Shown here one piece after another: positions 1 through 10,983 of a stretch of 64,000 nucleotides of DNA. A program made the position numbers and the translations under genes. Under the pieces are notes generated by a model, which searched no databases, was not told where the DNA came from, and saw only the letters and a program-made list of their open reading frames with translations. The DNA lies in assembly GCA_013146195.2 (NCBI GenBank), contig CM028377.1, positions 8,842,239 through 8,906,238 of the forward strand, read 5' to 3'. Every line of letters starts with the position of its first letter. Position 1 is the stretch's first letter. The DNA is from Codonopsis lanceolata (lineage: Eukaryota; Streptophyta; Magnoliopsida; Asterales; Campanulaceae).

Positions 1-1058
1 TGCAACAAGAACTTCAAAGAAGTTGTAAGATCTACAAGAGATCGTCTTCACCAACGCATCTCAGATCTTCGCAGAGAGTTGCAGTGAGCTTACCCAGACC
101 TTATTAAAACACTCTCTGTGGATTGCTAGGAAGAAAGACTTTGAAGAAGAAGAGAGAGATCAAACATTTCAATGTACAGAGATCGACGTCTTGGTCAAGA
201 ACCCAGTTCTTGATTTGAGTTCTTCACCCTTCTTCGAAGAACTCAACCTTTAGCTTAAGCTTTAGGACCTTATTCCTAAATCTAGAGGTCAAGCTCTTGG
301 ATCGATTTGAAGATTGATTTCAGATGGTGCCTAAAGAAGATGAAGAGCTGTCTGAAAATATTGCATTCATATTTTCAGATTTGTATTCACATACAAATGT
401 TGTTGAATGTGCAATAATCAATCATCATAGAAGGACGAGTGCTCTGCACTCAATCGTTCAGATATTTTATATCTGAATGACCTTCAATAGTGTCATCTCA
501 TATCAGTTTCTCATTCTGGTCTCCTATTGCTCTCTTTACTTAAGAATTCATCCATGAAAAATTAAGTAAAGATTAAGGCTTGAAAGGACGAGGACAGAAA
601 CTGTACATAGAGTGTCTAGGCTGATGTAATCTGTAATTTATCTTTGAATAAATTCAGATGTTCTTTCAAATAATTTATCTTTCAGTCTTTCCCTCTCTAT
701 GAGCTTTTATAAATTGATTTATACTTTGAAAAGCTACTCTCTAACGATTTCCTAAATCTACATTTGGAAGAAGGATTAAGTGTGTTGTTGTTCTGATCAT
801 ATATTTGTATACAACCACTTAAGACTTCTCTAAATCTAAGCCTAACTATTTCCACTGCTTAAACTCTTTCAAATAGTTTTTTGATTTAAAAGGCAGTGCA
901 CCAGCAGAGTTCATAACTCCTCTGCGAGCAAGTCTGTTGTTCCTTGATACCAGCAGACATGCTCACCGTGCAAACTATTTACGCCTTTAAAACCTATGCT
1001 TTACTTACATAAAACGAAAGAAAAGTTTTACATGGTAGCATAGGCTATTCACCCGCCC
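1..1058 (+). mobile_element. Copia-type LTR, left part (runs in from outside the window)
   Basis: This stretch has no coding capacity. It ends in CTATTCACCCGCCC and is continued, after the LTR at 1059-9927 is removed, by a C-rich run and CTCTAGCC at 9933. The rejoined sequence leads into ACCAACA and a degraded initiator-Met primer-binding site at 9973. A C-rich patch shortly before the LTR end and a PBS of ATTGGTATC type are usual for plant Copia LTRs. The left end lies outside the window, so length and target duplication cannot be checked. The Copia assignment is inferred from these boundary features, not from protein. Confidence 0.5.
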
Positions 1059-3378
1059 TGTAAGACCTCGAAATTTTGCACGTTTGACTTTCTTTCATGG
1101 TTGACTTCTTGTATGACTCTACATATCTTTGGGTTGTTTAGACTATGCCATAGAGTATTGAAGTTACAATGAGTAACTTGGCGTTGTTAGAAACTCGACT
1201 CGGTAGAGCGTTATCTTCCTTAGTTATTGTTTACGACCTTTGAGATATCATATGTCTTCGTGTATTTTCTTGGATACATTTCATGTAATAACCCAAATCC
1301 CACATCGGGTAGATGTGAGACTTGTGTTTGATTTATAAGGTAGTCATGCGCTACTACTGAGCACCAACATCATCCATGGACTTTTGGGTTGGCTTGTGGC
1401 GACCCCGACCCCGGACCCGAGATGGAACCGCGGGCCGAAGCGCCAAACAAGACAAGACAGGAAAGGAATGAACATGCAAGGACTCAAAATTATTTTAAAA
1501 CTGACGTGACGCAACATTTCAGTCGCAGGAGAACTCGACACAAAAGGTCGGTATTTTCAAAATCATTTCACCTGATAAAACAGTTAAACATTTAATCCAA
1601 GTCTTCGGCGACACTACAGCCGGAACCCAAGCTAAGCAGTAAATATGACAAGGAAATAAATAAGAGCTAATGGGATGCTCAGCGGAAGTCTAAATGTAGT
1701 GAACAATAACACACGATATACAAGGCACGGCTAACACATTTTCCGGCATCAAGAGAAGATAACTACTACAAGAGTTAATACTACGAGTAGCTAACATGAA
1801 TACACGAGTACAAGTCTATACAATCCCAAGCATAGTCTAGATGACTAGCTTATACCCATCGTCCTTGCAAAATACAAAAGAAGAGAAGAGGACTTCTAAG
1901 AACCACCTCTTCAACTGCAAAAGCCTGATCAAAGGAAAACTAGAGTATACGAGCACTGCGATCCTCAACGGGAAGGTCCTGACCTGCTAGGATCTAATAA
2001 AAGTACAGGGGAATGGGTAAGTCATAATGACTCGTAAGCTATCAATCATGCATGACATGGCATTATGCAACACGTTAGGCAAGACAATATTTCAATCATG
2101 TAGATGAATTATTTAAGATGCACATTATTGCACATAGTTCACATAATATGAGGATATAGAGCTGGGCCGCTACGTAGACCTGCAAAACAGACACTTTCGA
2201 TAGCGTGCGATAATCGATGGTTGTGATAATACATCGATCTCCGAGAGATGCTTGGGAAACAATAGTCATTCTCAATGGGCGCGTATTGGTTGGCCAAGGA
2301 GAGCTCTTCCCCACGGTGGCCCGCCGTGGAGGCGTGTGTGCGATAACAAGTATGCCAGCTGGATTTATGCAATGCCAAGTAGTATTTACTCAACAATCAA
2401 TCAATATGGAACGAGTCCGACAAGAGCGTCCTCGTTCAAGATTAGTATATAATCTCATCAATAAACAATCAAGATTGAGCTCGACAAGAGCGAACTCAAT
2501 ATATCAATTATCAAGTATGCATTTATTATGTCATAAAGATACAAGCATGACGGTCAATCCATTTCAATAGTCTAGAATTAGTTTTCTAGTGTAACGCATG
2601 TAATAACGTCGTAGGGATCGATCATTGAGCCGGTATTGTTCAATAGCTCACTAATGTCGACTCCGTTGAGTCATTTCTATAATTCAAACCAAATAGAGTT
2701 AAACACTATTTGCATTTCCAACTCTTTTCTAAGTCGTCGCATCAATTAATCTAGGTCATTAATCCGTATAACAATCATAGCCAAGAATAAACTCAAGTTC
2801 CTAAATCATGGAACCCTAGAATCACATTTTCCCCAAATAATGGTCGAAATTCTATGACCCAAGAATAATAATTATTCCTAATATAGAGTAGAACACTTTT
2901 ACTTCTAGGCTTAGTGTCCAAATCGAGACATTTGCATTCATGGTCTATAATTCCCAAATAATCATACTCTCTAGAACGTATCATATTCATGGTGGAACAA
3001 GGAGAGCAATGATTTAACATGAGAGAAGGGAAGCAAGAGGAGGTAGCATGTTATCTCTAACATGGACCTAAGGGAAATCGATAGCTTACCTCAAGCCAAG
3101 CAATATACGAAGCAAGAAAAACTAATCGGCAGTAATCGCTCGTATCGACGGCGGCGACGCAACGGCGGTCTCGGAATCGCAAGCGGGTCTTGAATCTCTT
3201 GGAAGCCAACCCCTCACACACTAATCTCACCAAGACTCTCACGCACAAGCTCGCCCTAGGACGGAGAAGATGAAGCAGAAGAAATGATCGTGAAATGAAG
3301 AGTAGAGCTGATGTAGAGAAATCAGCTTGTTTAAGTGTTAATGAGGAACACTTGTCAAATGATGAGTGATAGGAATAG

Positions 3379-3387
3379 GTTTATAAA
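3379..3387 (-). promoter_or_regulatory. TATA-like box of LTR C
   Basis: Read on the minus strand the site is GATTTATAAACC. It lies between hairpin repeats (upstream) and a leader-like sequence with a splice-donor-like GAG|GTAAGC. Its position inside the LTR suits the U3/R boundary. The start of transcription is not known. Confidence 0.35.
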
Positions 3388-3522
3388 TCTTAATTAGGCT
3401 TAGATTAGGCTAATTAGACTCTAATACAAGTGGTTTAAGTCACTAATGGTAGAGGTTTAGTAAGGGCACAATCGTAATCAGCCAATGTTGCAGAAAAATC
3501 CCGTTTTGCTGGATTTCTTCAC

Positions 3523-3611
3523 TGTTCGGTTGTGGAGGCCGAACATCCTTCATAATGTTCGGTTATCATGGCCGAACAAAGCCCAAAATGTTCGGTTGGC
3601 ATGGTAGAACG
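3523..3611 (-). repeat. Three short hairpins in the U3 of LTR C
   Basis: Two perfect inverted repeats TGTTCGG...CCGAACA lie at 3523-3545 and 3556-3578. A third, decayed copy (TGTTCGG...AGAACG) is at 3590-3611. Spacing is 33-34 bp. They lie about 140-230 bp upstream of the likely TATA box on the minus strand, where enhancer sites of a U3 would be expected. Confidence 0.6.
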
Positions 3612-4061
3612 ATTCCTCAGGCCATACTTTAGGTCAAACAGGTCCAGATTTGCACGTATAACGCGTATAAGGCATGTACAACTCAAAGAAGCATTAAAAT
3701 GAGTATCAAGGGTCCTAAAAACAATTATAAATGTCTCTCAAGGTCTTGGATAAGTCCACATATCAAAGCCCGAGCAAGAACAAGTCAATCTAGAGCATAC
3801 AAGGCAATAGGCGTTCGATACGGCAATTACGGTTCGATCAAGGAATGCAATCGAGTCAAACATGTTAGGGATATTACTAGCATGTTAAGAGCATATTCTA
3901 ATCATGTTAAACATGTATGGAAGACAAGTAATACAAGTAGGTTTCGGGTTGTCACATGGCTTGTGGTGGGCCTGATGACCCTAGGTGCTGCGTGCTCAGT
4001 GGGCCAGTGTGTGGGCTACACGTAGCGGGCCGGGCTCTCGGGATCGGGTCGTTACATTTCA

Positions 4062-6435
4062 TACCCTTATAATCATGTTTATAAAGTTTACATGTGGTCA
4101 CGACGTTCAAAGTATAGTCGTCATCATAAGTTTGATTTTGCGATTCACGTATCGTTAACGTATCGCCTTTCGTAATTTTGTTACACTTAGTTTTTGTGTA
4201 ACCTTGGGTATGTGTTTGGGACCTTTCATTAGGCTTTTAACATGCTTTAAAACAATTAATTATGTGTGTTCGTTCGTTGTTTCAATCGTTAGTTTGTTCT
4301 GCGTAATTTCATCTGTCATACAACAGCTACGGACCGATTTTTGGTACGCGGCTGAATTGTTTTGATCGACAAACCTTTGAGGAAATTTTAGTTTGGCTTG
4401 GGACTTTTAAGGATTTTACTTTGGACTTTTACAGAGTGCCAGGAGAAAAAATCACGTCATTTCGTCGAACGGTGTTTAAACTGGAGCGATCGCAAGTTGG
4501 ACGCGCGCTGTAGCAGTGCGTTATTGTAGCAACCGGCCAGCTTCATGTTTGTGCTTGTTTTTGATGTAAAATTCCCCCCGTACCCTTAATGTGGTCGGCC
4601 CCTTGCTCCCTTTTGGTCCTAACTAGCTTTACACCCGAGCGTTAAACGCACGCCATATATCTTTTTTAATCAAATTATACATAAGCAACATGAAGTGAAA
4701 AAAATAAAATTAAAAGAATAAATTATTGTAAAACAAATATCATGATTAAAAACTTTAATGATAATAAATAAATAATAATAATTGTATCGTAAAGATTGTG
4801 AGTTCGATATGTACATAAACTGAACAAATTATTATAACACAACGATTAAGAAAAAATAAAATTATTAATAGAGAATACAATATTTTAGAATATTAATTTT
4901 TTTAAATACAACATTTGTCATTTAATATGTGCGATTACTATTACTATCACTATGATTAAATATGTACAATTATTACTACTATCACCATCACATAACAAAA
5001 CTCACGTAATATATATTGATCAATATTAATATAATGTTTTTTATCTTTTAGTTAGTGTGTTATGAAAATTAAACACATAATTAAAATGTAAGGATGAAAA
5101 TATAAGTGAATTTAATTATTGTTTATTACATGAATGAAAAATTCATATATATTTTAGAGTACGTCTTTAAACAAATATATATTTGTTAGATAATAAAAAT
5201 TGTATGACAAATTCAAATGATGATAAACCAAAGAAAAGCAAATCAAATTACATACTTCCTACAGTCATCCCTCCCCCGAAATGACCAAAATGTCCCCGAC
5301 TCAAAAATCCTTTCATTAATAGTGTCACCCAAATGATGTGACACTGATAATATGTGTACTTAATTATTACAACTATATCTACAAATATTTAAGCCCAAAT
5401 CAATAGACAATAAAATAGAAATTTAAATTATAATTGCTCTCAATTTATTGTACCTCTCACAGAGTATGATATACTCGGTTACTCGCCCATATACATAATC
5501 GCACCCCTCTACAGTCATCGTACATGTTCCTAGAGCAAATAGACTACGATTCACTTGCTCATATTCATCTTCCAATGTCAATGAGCGAAAATAGAATCCG
5601 GTAATGATGATGTTGTCACCTCTCACCAGGACCTTGTTGATCTTTAAAAGTCCACTCATCAAGTATGTCATAACGGATGCTACTACTTTTGCCGGTGAAA
5701 TTACATGGTTATAGACAACAAAAACGGTCACAGAGCATTTATATTTAAGGAGAAAACATATTTATGATTAAGTAATCAATGTTTGTTGAGTATCAAATTA
5801 GACATGACAAATTTTAAGAATCCATAGTTGTTCATCAACTTATATTTCACTATGTACTTGTTCTTTAGCTCCTATGGATATAATTTGTCTTCAAAAAACT
5901 TACAAGTAAATTAATATTCAAATATGAAACACATTTATTGCTGAGTAAGTAATGTTTGTTGAGTTTTTAGATTGTTAGTCTCGTTTTCCTTGCATATTGG
6001 TAAGAAAAGAAAAGACATTTCATCTTAGATTGATGGTATTTAATTTCTTAACAGTTTCTTATGTTTTTTTTAATTTACTTATCAATATTTGTATATGTGT
6101 TCATATGTAAATAATATCCTTATTTGGTAAGTAGTTACAGTAGTTATCTAGCAATCTTGAGATAAGCACATTAACTTTGTCATTATATATATCTTCTTAT
6201 TTTTGGCAAGTGCATTTTGAAGGGATCTTGCTATATTTGGATGTGCTAATTACATTTGTCATTATATATATAAAGAAAATGTAACAAAACAAAGTGTTCC
6301 AATTTCCAATGCTTTGTTAATTAAATGTTTAGTATAAAAACTAAGAAAAATGTAATAAAACAAAATGTTTCAACTTCCAATGCATATTTATGTTTTCATT
6401 TATGGAAAACATTTAGGCGGAAAAATCACGCTTGT
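4062..6435. other. AT-rich U3 of LTR B, no recognisable gene
   Basis: The first 600 bp is of ordinary composition. The rest is very AT-rich and full of stops. A 102-codon open frame on the minus strand (5731-5423) stands out by length but has no motif I recognise, no convincing upstream context and AT-rich flanks. I treat it as chance or a remnant. Confidence 0.5.
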
Positions 6436-6498
<63 letters not shown>

Positions 6499-6500
6499 TG
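6436..6500. repeat. (TA)n microsatellite at the promoter of LTR B
   Basis: About 65 bp of TA repeat, broken once by a G, followed directly by GAGAGTATTTGAGACC and a pyrimidine-rich leader. In related LTRs a TATA box occupies this position, so the array may have grown out of the TATA box. Confidence 0.9.
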
Positions 6501-6744
6501 AGAGTATTTGAGACCTCAAAACTCTCCTCCACTCATTTTTAATCTCTCATTTTCTCCCGTCTTCATCTTCTTCACCAACCTTGAGAGAGAAACACCATTG
6601 TTAGGTGCTAGGTGGGTGTTTCGATTCCCGTTGACTCGCTCATCAGAATTTTGATTGGAGACCACCGTTGGAAAGCTCTCGACGAGGAGATCGTTTCCCA
6701 CCGATTCATTTTCAGATTTGAAAGGTTTGTTAAACCCGGATTTG

Positions 6745-8788
6745 GTAAGTTACTAAACTTTCTTCTTTCTCTCTCTAGCTCAAAATGGTACTATAATGTT
6801 AGAGACTTGATTTTTATGCTTTGGTTGAATATCTTACTATGATATTTTGGGTTTATGTTGGTTTATATGTTGAGAACACATGAGTTTGATTGTTGATGGG
6901 TGTTTATGCTTGAAGAACATGTTTAATGGGTTTAGGAACCCAAATGTTGGATGAATCATGAAAGGGGTTTGTGACCTAACTTTTGAAAGTTTGTAATTCG
7001 ATTCAACGGAGTCAAATAGAGTTTTAGTATATTTATGTGAGTCCTAGGATGAAATCCTACGACGTTTGAAAATCGTTGAACCTAAATTGTGAAATCCCAA
7101 GATTATGACTTTTGGGTAGATTTTGGGTTGTTGTGATAATTGATGATTTAGGACATGATTATAAGTCCTTATGAATGTATTAGTAAAATTTATTAACCTT
7201 ATACGGACCTCTACAATAGCTAGAGTGCAAACTAATGAGAATGATAGATTTTGGAAAGTCATTTTTAGTTCACAATAATACACCGAATTGTTAGCAAATC
7301 TAAGATATAATTCTTGTATGATAAATGCTGAATTGAAAATATAATTTGATGAACAATTTGTGTGTGGTGGTTAAGAGTGTAATTTTGGGCACTCTATGAT
7401 TTAAGACTAATTAGAAAGTCTTTGGTTATGAATTTAATAGCAATTATTAGAAGTTAGAGATACTTGGGTTTGTAATGATTGATAGAAGAGTATCGAATAA
7501 GTTGTGAATTGTTGGGTTTTGTGGTTTAAATCAATAATGAGCTAGAGGATGAAATATAGAATTAAGACTCAACGGAGTCGGATAGAGATCGATAATACTC
7601 TAAATAATGTAGTGTTGGAATCCTACGATGTTTGAGACGCGTATGATCTTGTTTGTGAAGACCCGAATGATTACTTTGTGAGTCAAATGTGACACTTAAA
7701 CCCTAAAGGTTATTACTAGAATGATGGGTGGTCGCTTAACTAACTTAGTAAGCCATATGACCGAGATACTTGGAGCTTGGTTATTTTTGATTTAGTGTAG
7801 TAACAACTAATGATAGTCATGCCACGCTTTGAGCGTGGGTTTGAGTGTATAGATGTATACACTATGAGAGTAGGACTAATAGAAGTCTGACATGTAATGA
7901 ATTGGGACACTAGGTATATAGTCTTGGTTTGGAAGTTTTCGTGGGGCTAGCTTAGTAGTCTTGACGAGTTTTCATTAAGGACCTTTGAGGACCTCGATGG
8001 ATAATTGTTTTGGACTAAATATATATAAGTCCTGGTACGTAGTTTGAGGTTAGATAATGACAACCTTGGTATGTTTATATTTGGGGATCATTGTAGACCC
8101 CCATGAATAAGGATTGTTTTTAGACTAAATGACTAGTCTTACTTTTATGGATTGTGGTGAGAATTGATTAGTCACCTCGGTATATGTGAGTATTTATTTA
8201 TGACATGAATATTCGTGATAGCTATATGTTAGTAGAGTGTGAAATCTACTTGCTTGGATTGATTGGGAACTCAATCCAGATTTATGATGTTATACTTGAG
8301 AATAATGAAGAACTCGGTATATATAGTTGATAGGCTAAATAACTAGTCTTGCTATGTGTGTTATATTTGCAAAATACATGCATGTATGTGATATTAATTA
8401 CCTTCTTGTATGTGTAAGGTATATTGTTTAAGTAGGAATACTAACCTACTTGGCATTGACAGGGTGATCGGATATGGAAGCCTTGTTAAGTTTGGTTTTG
8501 GATAAGGTCATCGGGTACTGAGGCCTTATCGGGTTGTAGTGTGGTTAGTCAATGATGGGACGACACATCGTCTTCACGAGTTATGGGACTCATGATTTCG
8601 GTGGGTCGTCGTATCGGAGACTAAGGGTCCCACACGCCTCCATCGCGATCATGGGGGAAGTAGCTGTCCATTGTTCATAGCAGTAAAGCATGACCTTGGA
8701 AGCTATGGCACTTGAGAGGTGGTCTCAACGCCGACGATACCATGGAACCGGTATCGGGAGCACATGTGATTGTGCACGTGATTTGCAG
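6745..8788 (+). other. Likely leader intron within LTR B
   Basis: The donor is TTTG|GTAAGT at 6744/6745 and the acceptor GATTTGCAG|GAGCAGCGCGAC at 8788/8789. Equivalent donor and acceptor sequences occur in the same order in LTRs D (19277-20318) and A2 (59970-61815, minus). The enclosed 2.0 kb has no coding potential. Splicing is inferred from conserved borders only. Confidence 0.4.
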
Positions 8789-9932
8789 GAGCAGCGCGAC
8801 AGAAGCGGATCGAGGAAGCATGTCTTGATTCAATGGGTTTGTTAAAATTAGAGAAGTAAACTCTAATTTATATTATGGTTTACATACGGTTATATGATTA
8901 TCATATTGTTGCATGAATGGTTTTAAAATGGGAAGAAAAGATCATGCTATTGGTTTGTGCATCTACTTGTATTATATTTCGTTGCATGAAGGTTTTGAGA
9001 AAAAGGAAAGAAGCGGGTATTTTGTGAAGTAACAAGGATTATATGATACATGTTCATGGATTGTTATTGTTCAACATGATGCCATGATTATTTAGTAACT
9101 GTACATAATATCATGCTATATTATTGTTTTGTAGTAACTTGCTGGGTCATTATGACTCACCCGATTCTTTTATTTCTTTAGTGTGTAGTTGATCGTTAGC
9201 TCGCGTTGAGGTCAAGTAGTTCGCGGTCGTAGCATGTGTTTCTTCCGAGACTTAGCTCGTGGAGTATCATTATTATTATTATTACTGTTACTAATATATA
9301 CTGTTAATTCCAGTGAGGACGATTGTATATGTAAAGTAATATAAGCTTTACCATGGGTAGAATTATGTTGGGTTTGTAGTGGTATTATTTTGGAGCCGAC
9401 AAGTTATGTCGTGTCGTGGTCTGTATGTTAGTAGTCTATTCTAGTTTCTTTCGTAAGCATATTTTCAACTCATGGTGTTTAGTTAAGGTTATCCGGCATA
9501 TTGTGGTCGTTGATGTTATTGTATGTTCCCTAGTAGTAGACTCGTGTTTGTAATTGTTGGGTTTCGGCATGTAGTATCGCCGAAGACTTGATTTCTATTA
9601 TTCTAGTTTTGTTAAGCAAGTGGTTCGTTGTGCGTGTGCAATGTTGCGCCACGCGGTTTGAATTTTTAGGCCGAGAGATTTACCATCACCTTGGTTGTGT
9701 TAGCTTGGAGCTTGATAGCTAGGACCCCCTTTTCTTATATTTTGCTTCCGTAATTTCTTGTTGTTGTTGTTTCGTATCGCCGTTATGGCTTTACTTTTTT
9801 CTTGGAGCTTGTTTAGCTCAGTTGTTTGATGGGCACCATCATGCTTAGCAGCCACCTGTCTGATGTTTAGTTGGTTTTTTGGCACGACATCAGGATTCCG
9901 TGTTGGAATTCGGGTCGGGTCGTAACACACCC

Positions 9933-10073
9933 CCCCCCCTCTAGCCTATTTGAGAAATTATGTGGACCAACAATTGATATCACAGTTCTTGATGAAGAGG
10001 TTCTTGTTACAAGTGTTTTTTACTCACGAATAAATTTGTTCGTCAATCTCTTATATTTGAAAAGAAGGAAGGA
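9933..10073 (+). mobile_element. Copia-type LTR end and degraded primer-binding site
   Basis: This continues the LTR broken at 1058. It has a C-run, CTCTAGCC, then GTGGACCAACA, the likely LTR end at 9972. ATTGATATCACAGTTC at 9973-9988 resembles the initiator-Met PBS ATTGGTATCAGAGC with substitutions. The element is cut after about 100 bp by the LTR starting at 10074, so no gag is visible. Confidence 0.45.
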
Positions 10074-10983
10074 TATGAGAACCCAAACCCATTACATGTA
10101 TAACATCATTATAACATGCTTAACGTATGCCTTAACATGTTAGAGAGTTCATATTGTTCATATCATGCTTGCATTGGGTTGGTTACGATCATAGGCGTTT
10201 GAATGCCTTCTATGCTTTGCATGCTTTGTAGTTAATGCTTCGAGTATTCATCTTAGCATGTTTGCACTTAACTAAGTCTCATTGGAGTCTTAGTACCCAT
10301 CATATATGACTTATAACATTAATCTTGATCATAGTATGCATGGTTGAGAGTTTAGAAACATTGTTGCTACGTTTGAGTTTTAGGGTTTCTCGGGATTACC
10401 TTCGTTGCTTGTATTGTTTGTGTTTTCAACTTGCGAGAAGTTCATTTGAGTTCTAGACAAAGTGTACTAGTATTTCTCATGCTCGCACAATCATTGTTCT
10501 TAGACTTGTTGCATTTGGAAATAAGATGACCAACTTATTACTTCACAAATTCAGTCTTGTTTTTGGGCAAACTTCGGGAAAAATCTGGTACCAATCTACT
10601 AAAGTAATTGAGATAACCTTTAGGTGCGTTTTACCTACATATGTTAGGATACTCTCTGTAAAATTTGGTAATTTTCCAAGGTGTTTATGTACCTCAATTA
10701 GGTCTTGACTTATGGCTGTGTCAGAATTCTGTTTTCAAGAAATCAGCTTCATTTTGATGAATATAAGTCGAAATGGAGTAATTTAAAATGCTAAAATATA
10801 TTTTAATGAGTCTAGTTTCATAAAAATCAATAATCACCTCATTTGGAGGTGTGAGCTATTTATGGTCGATTTTAGAAGATTGACTGTCTAGTAACTTCGC
10901 AAATGAAAATGTTGTTTACCAGATTTCGGGATTTTAAGTGATTTTGGTTGATGTCCCATTTACCCTTGACCATTGGCCGTCCC
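10074..10983 (+). mobile_element. Tekay-like LTR (family D), left part
   Basis: It begins TATGAGAACCCAAACCC, a TG-to-TA decayed version of TGTGAGAACCCAAACCC seen in reverse near 62945. It then reads as the reverse complement of the U3 of LTR A: GATGACCAAC, GTACCAAT, ATGGTCGATTTTAGAAGATTG. The target GTCCC at 10979-10983 was duplicated by the element that follows. The LTR resumes at 18920. Confidence 0.6.

Larger units (their letters stand above)
1395..3956 (-). mobile_element. Solo LTR (family C), innermost of the nest
   Basis: It reads TGTGGCGACCCCGACC... to ...CGGGTTGTCACA on the plus strand, 2562 bp, with perfect TGGCT duplications at 1390-1394 and 3957-3961. The GTCATAATGACTC block (about 2021) and the order of other blocks match the minus-oriented LTRs at 14394 and 58632, so the element reads on the minus strand. 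A TATA-like site near 3380 and a leader with a GAG|GTAAGC-type donor near 3090 (minus) agree with that. The short open frames inside have no recognisable domain and I leave them out. Confidence 0.75.
1284..4056. mobile_element. Short solo LTR (TRIM-like), split by a younger insert
   Basis: It starts TGTAATAACCCAAATCCC and ends GGGTCGTTACA. It is flanked by exact TTTCA duplications at 1279-1283 and 4057-4061. After removing the nested LTR and one TGGCT copy only about 206 bp remain (1284-1394 plus 3962-4056). That size fits a terminal-repeat-in-miniature solo LTR. No coding sequence is present. It sits in the U3 of the larger LTR at 1059-9927. Confidence 0.7.
1059..9927 (+). mobile_element. 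Tekay-like solo LTR (family B), interrupted by nested LTRs
   Basis: It begins TGTAAGACCTCG and ends GGTCGGGTCGTAACA, so it has TG...CA ends. The flanking 5-mers are CGCCC (1054-1058) and CACCC (9928-9932), a target duplication with one CpG-type G/A difference. Without the nested insert at 1284-4061 it is about 6.1 kb. The order of blocks matches the other large LTRs here, read in this orientation: AT-rich U3, leader at about 6510, a GTCGTAGGATT-like block, a CATTATGACTCA block at 9150 and a CGGGTCGGGTCGT end. No PBS or coding region follows, so it is a solo LTR. The Tekay/Del (chromovirus) assignment rests on the end sequences and on resemblance to the LTR of the element at 10984-18914. Confidence 0.6.

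Noticed and set aside
2217..2570. 117-codon frame in LTR C
   Set aside because: No known motif; homologous positions in related LTRs are not open.
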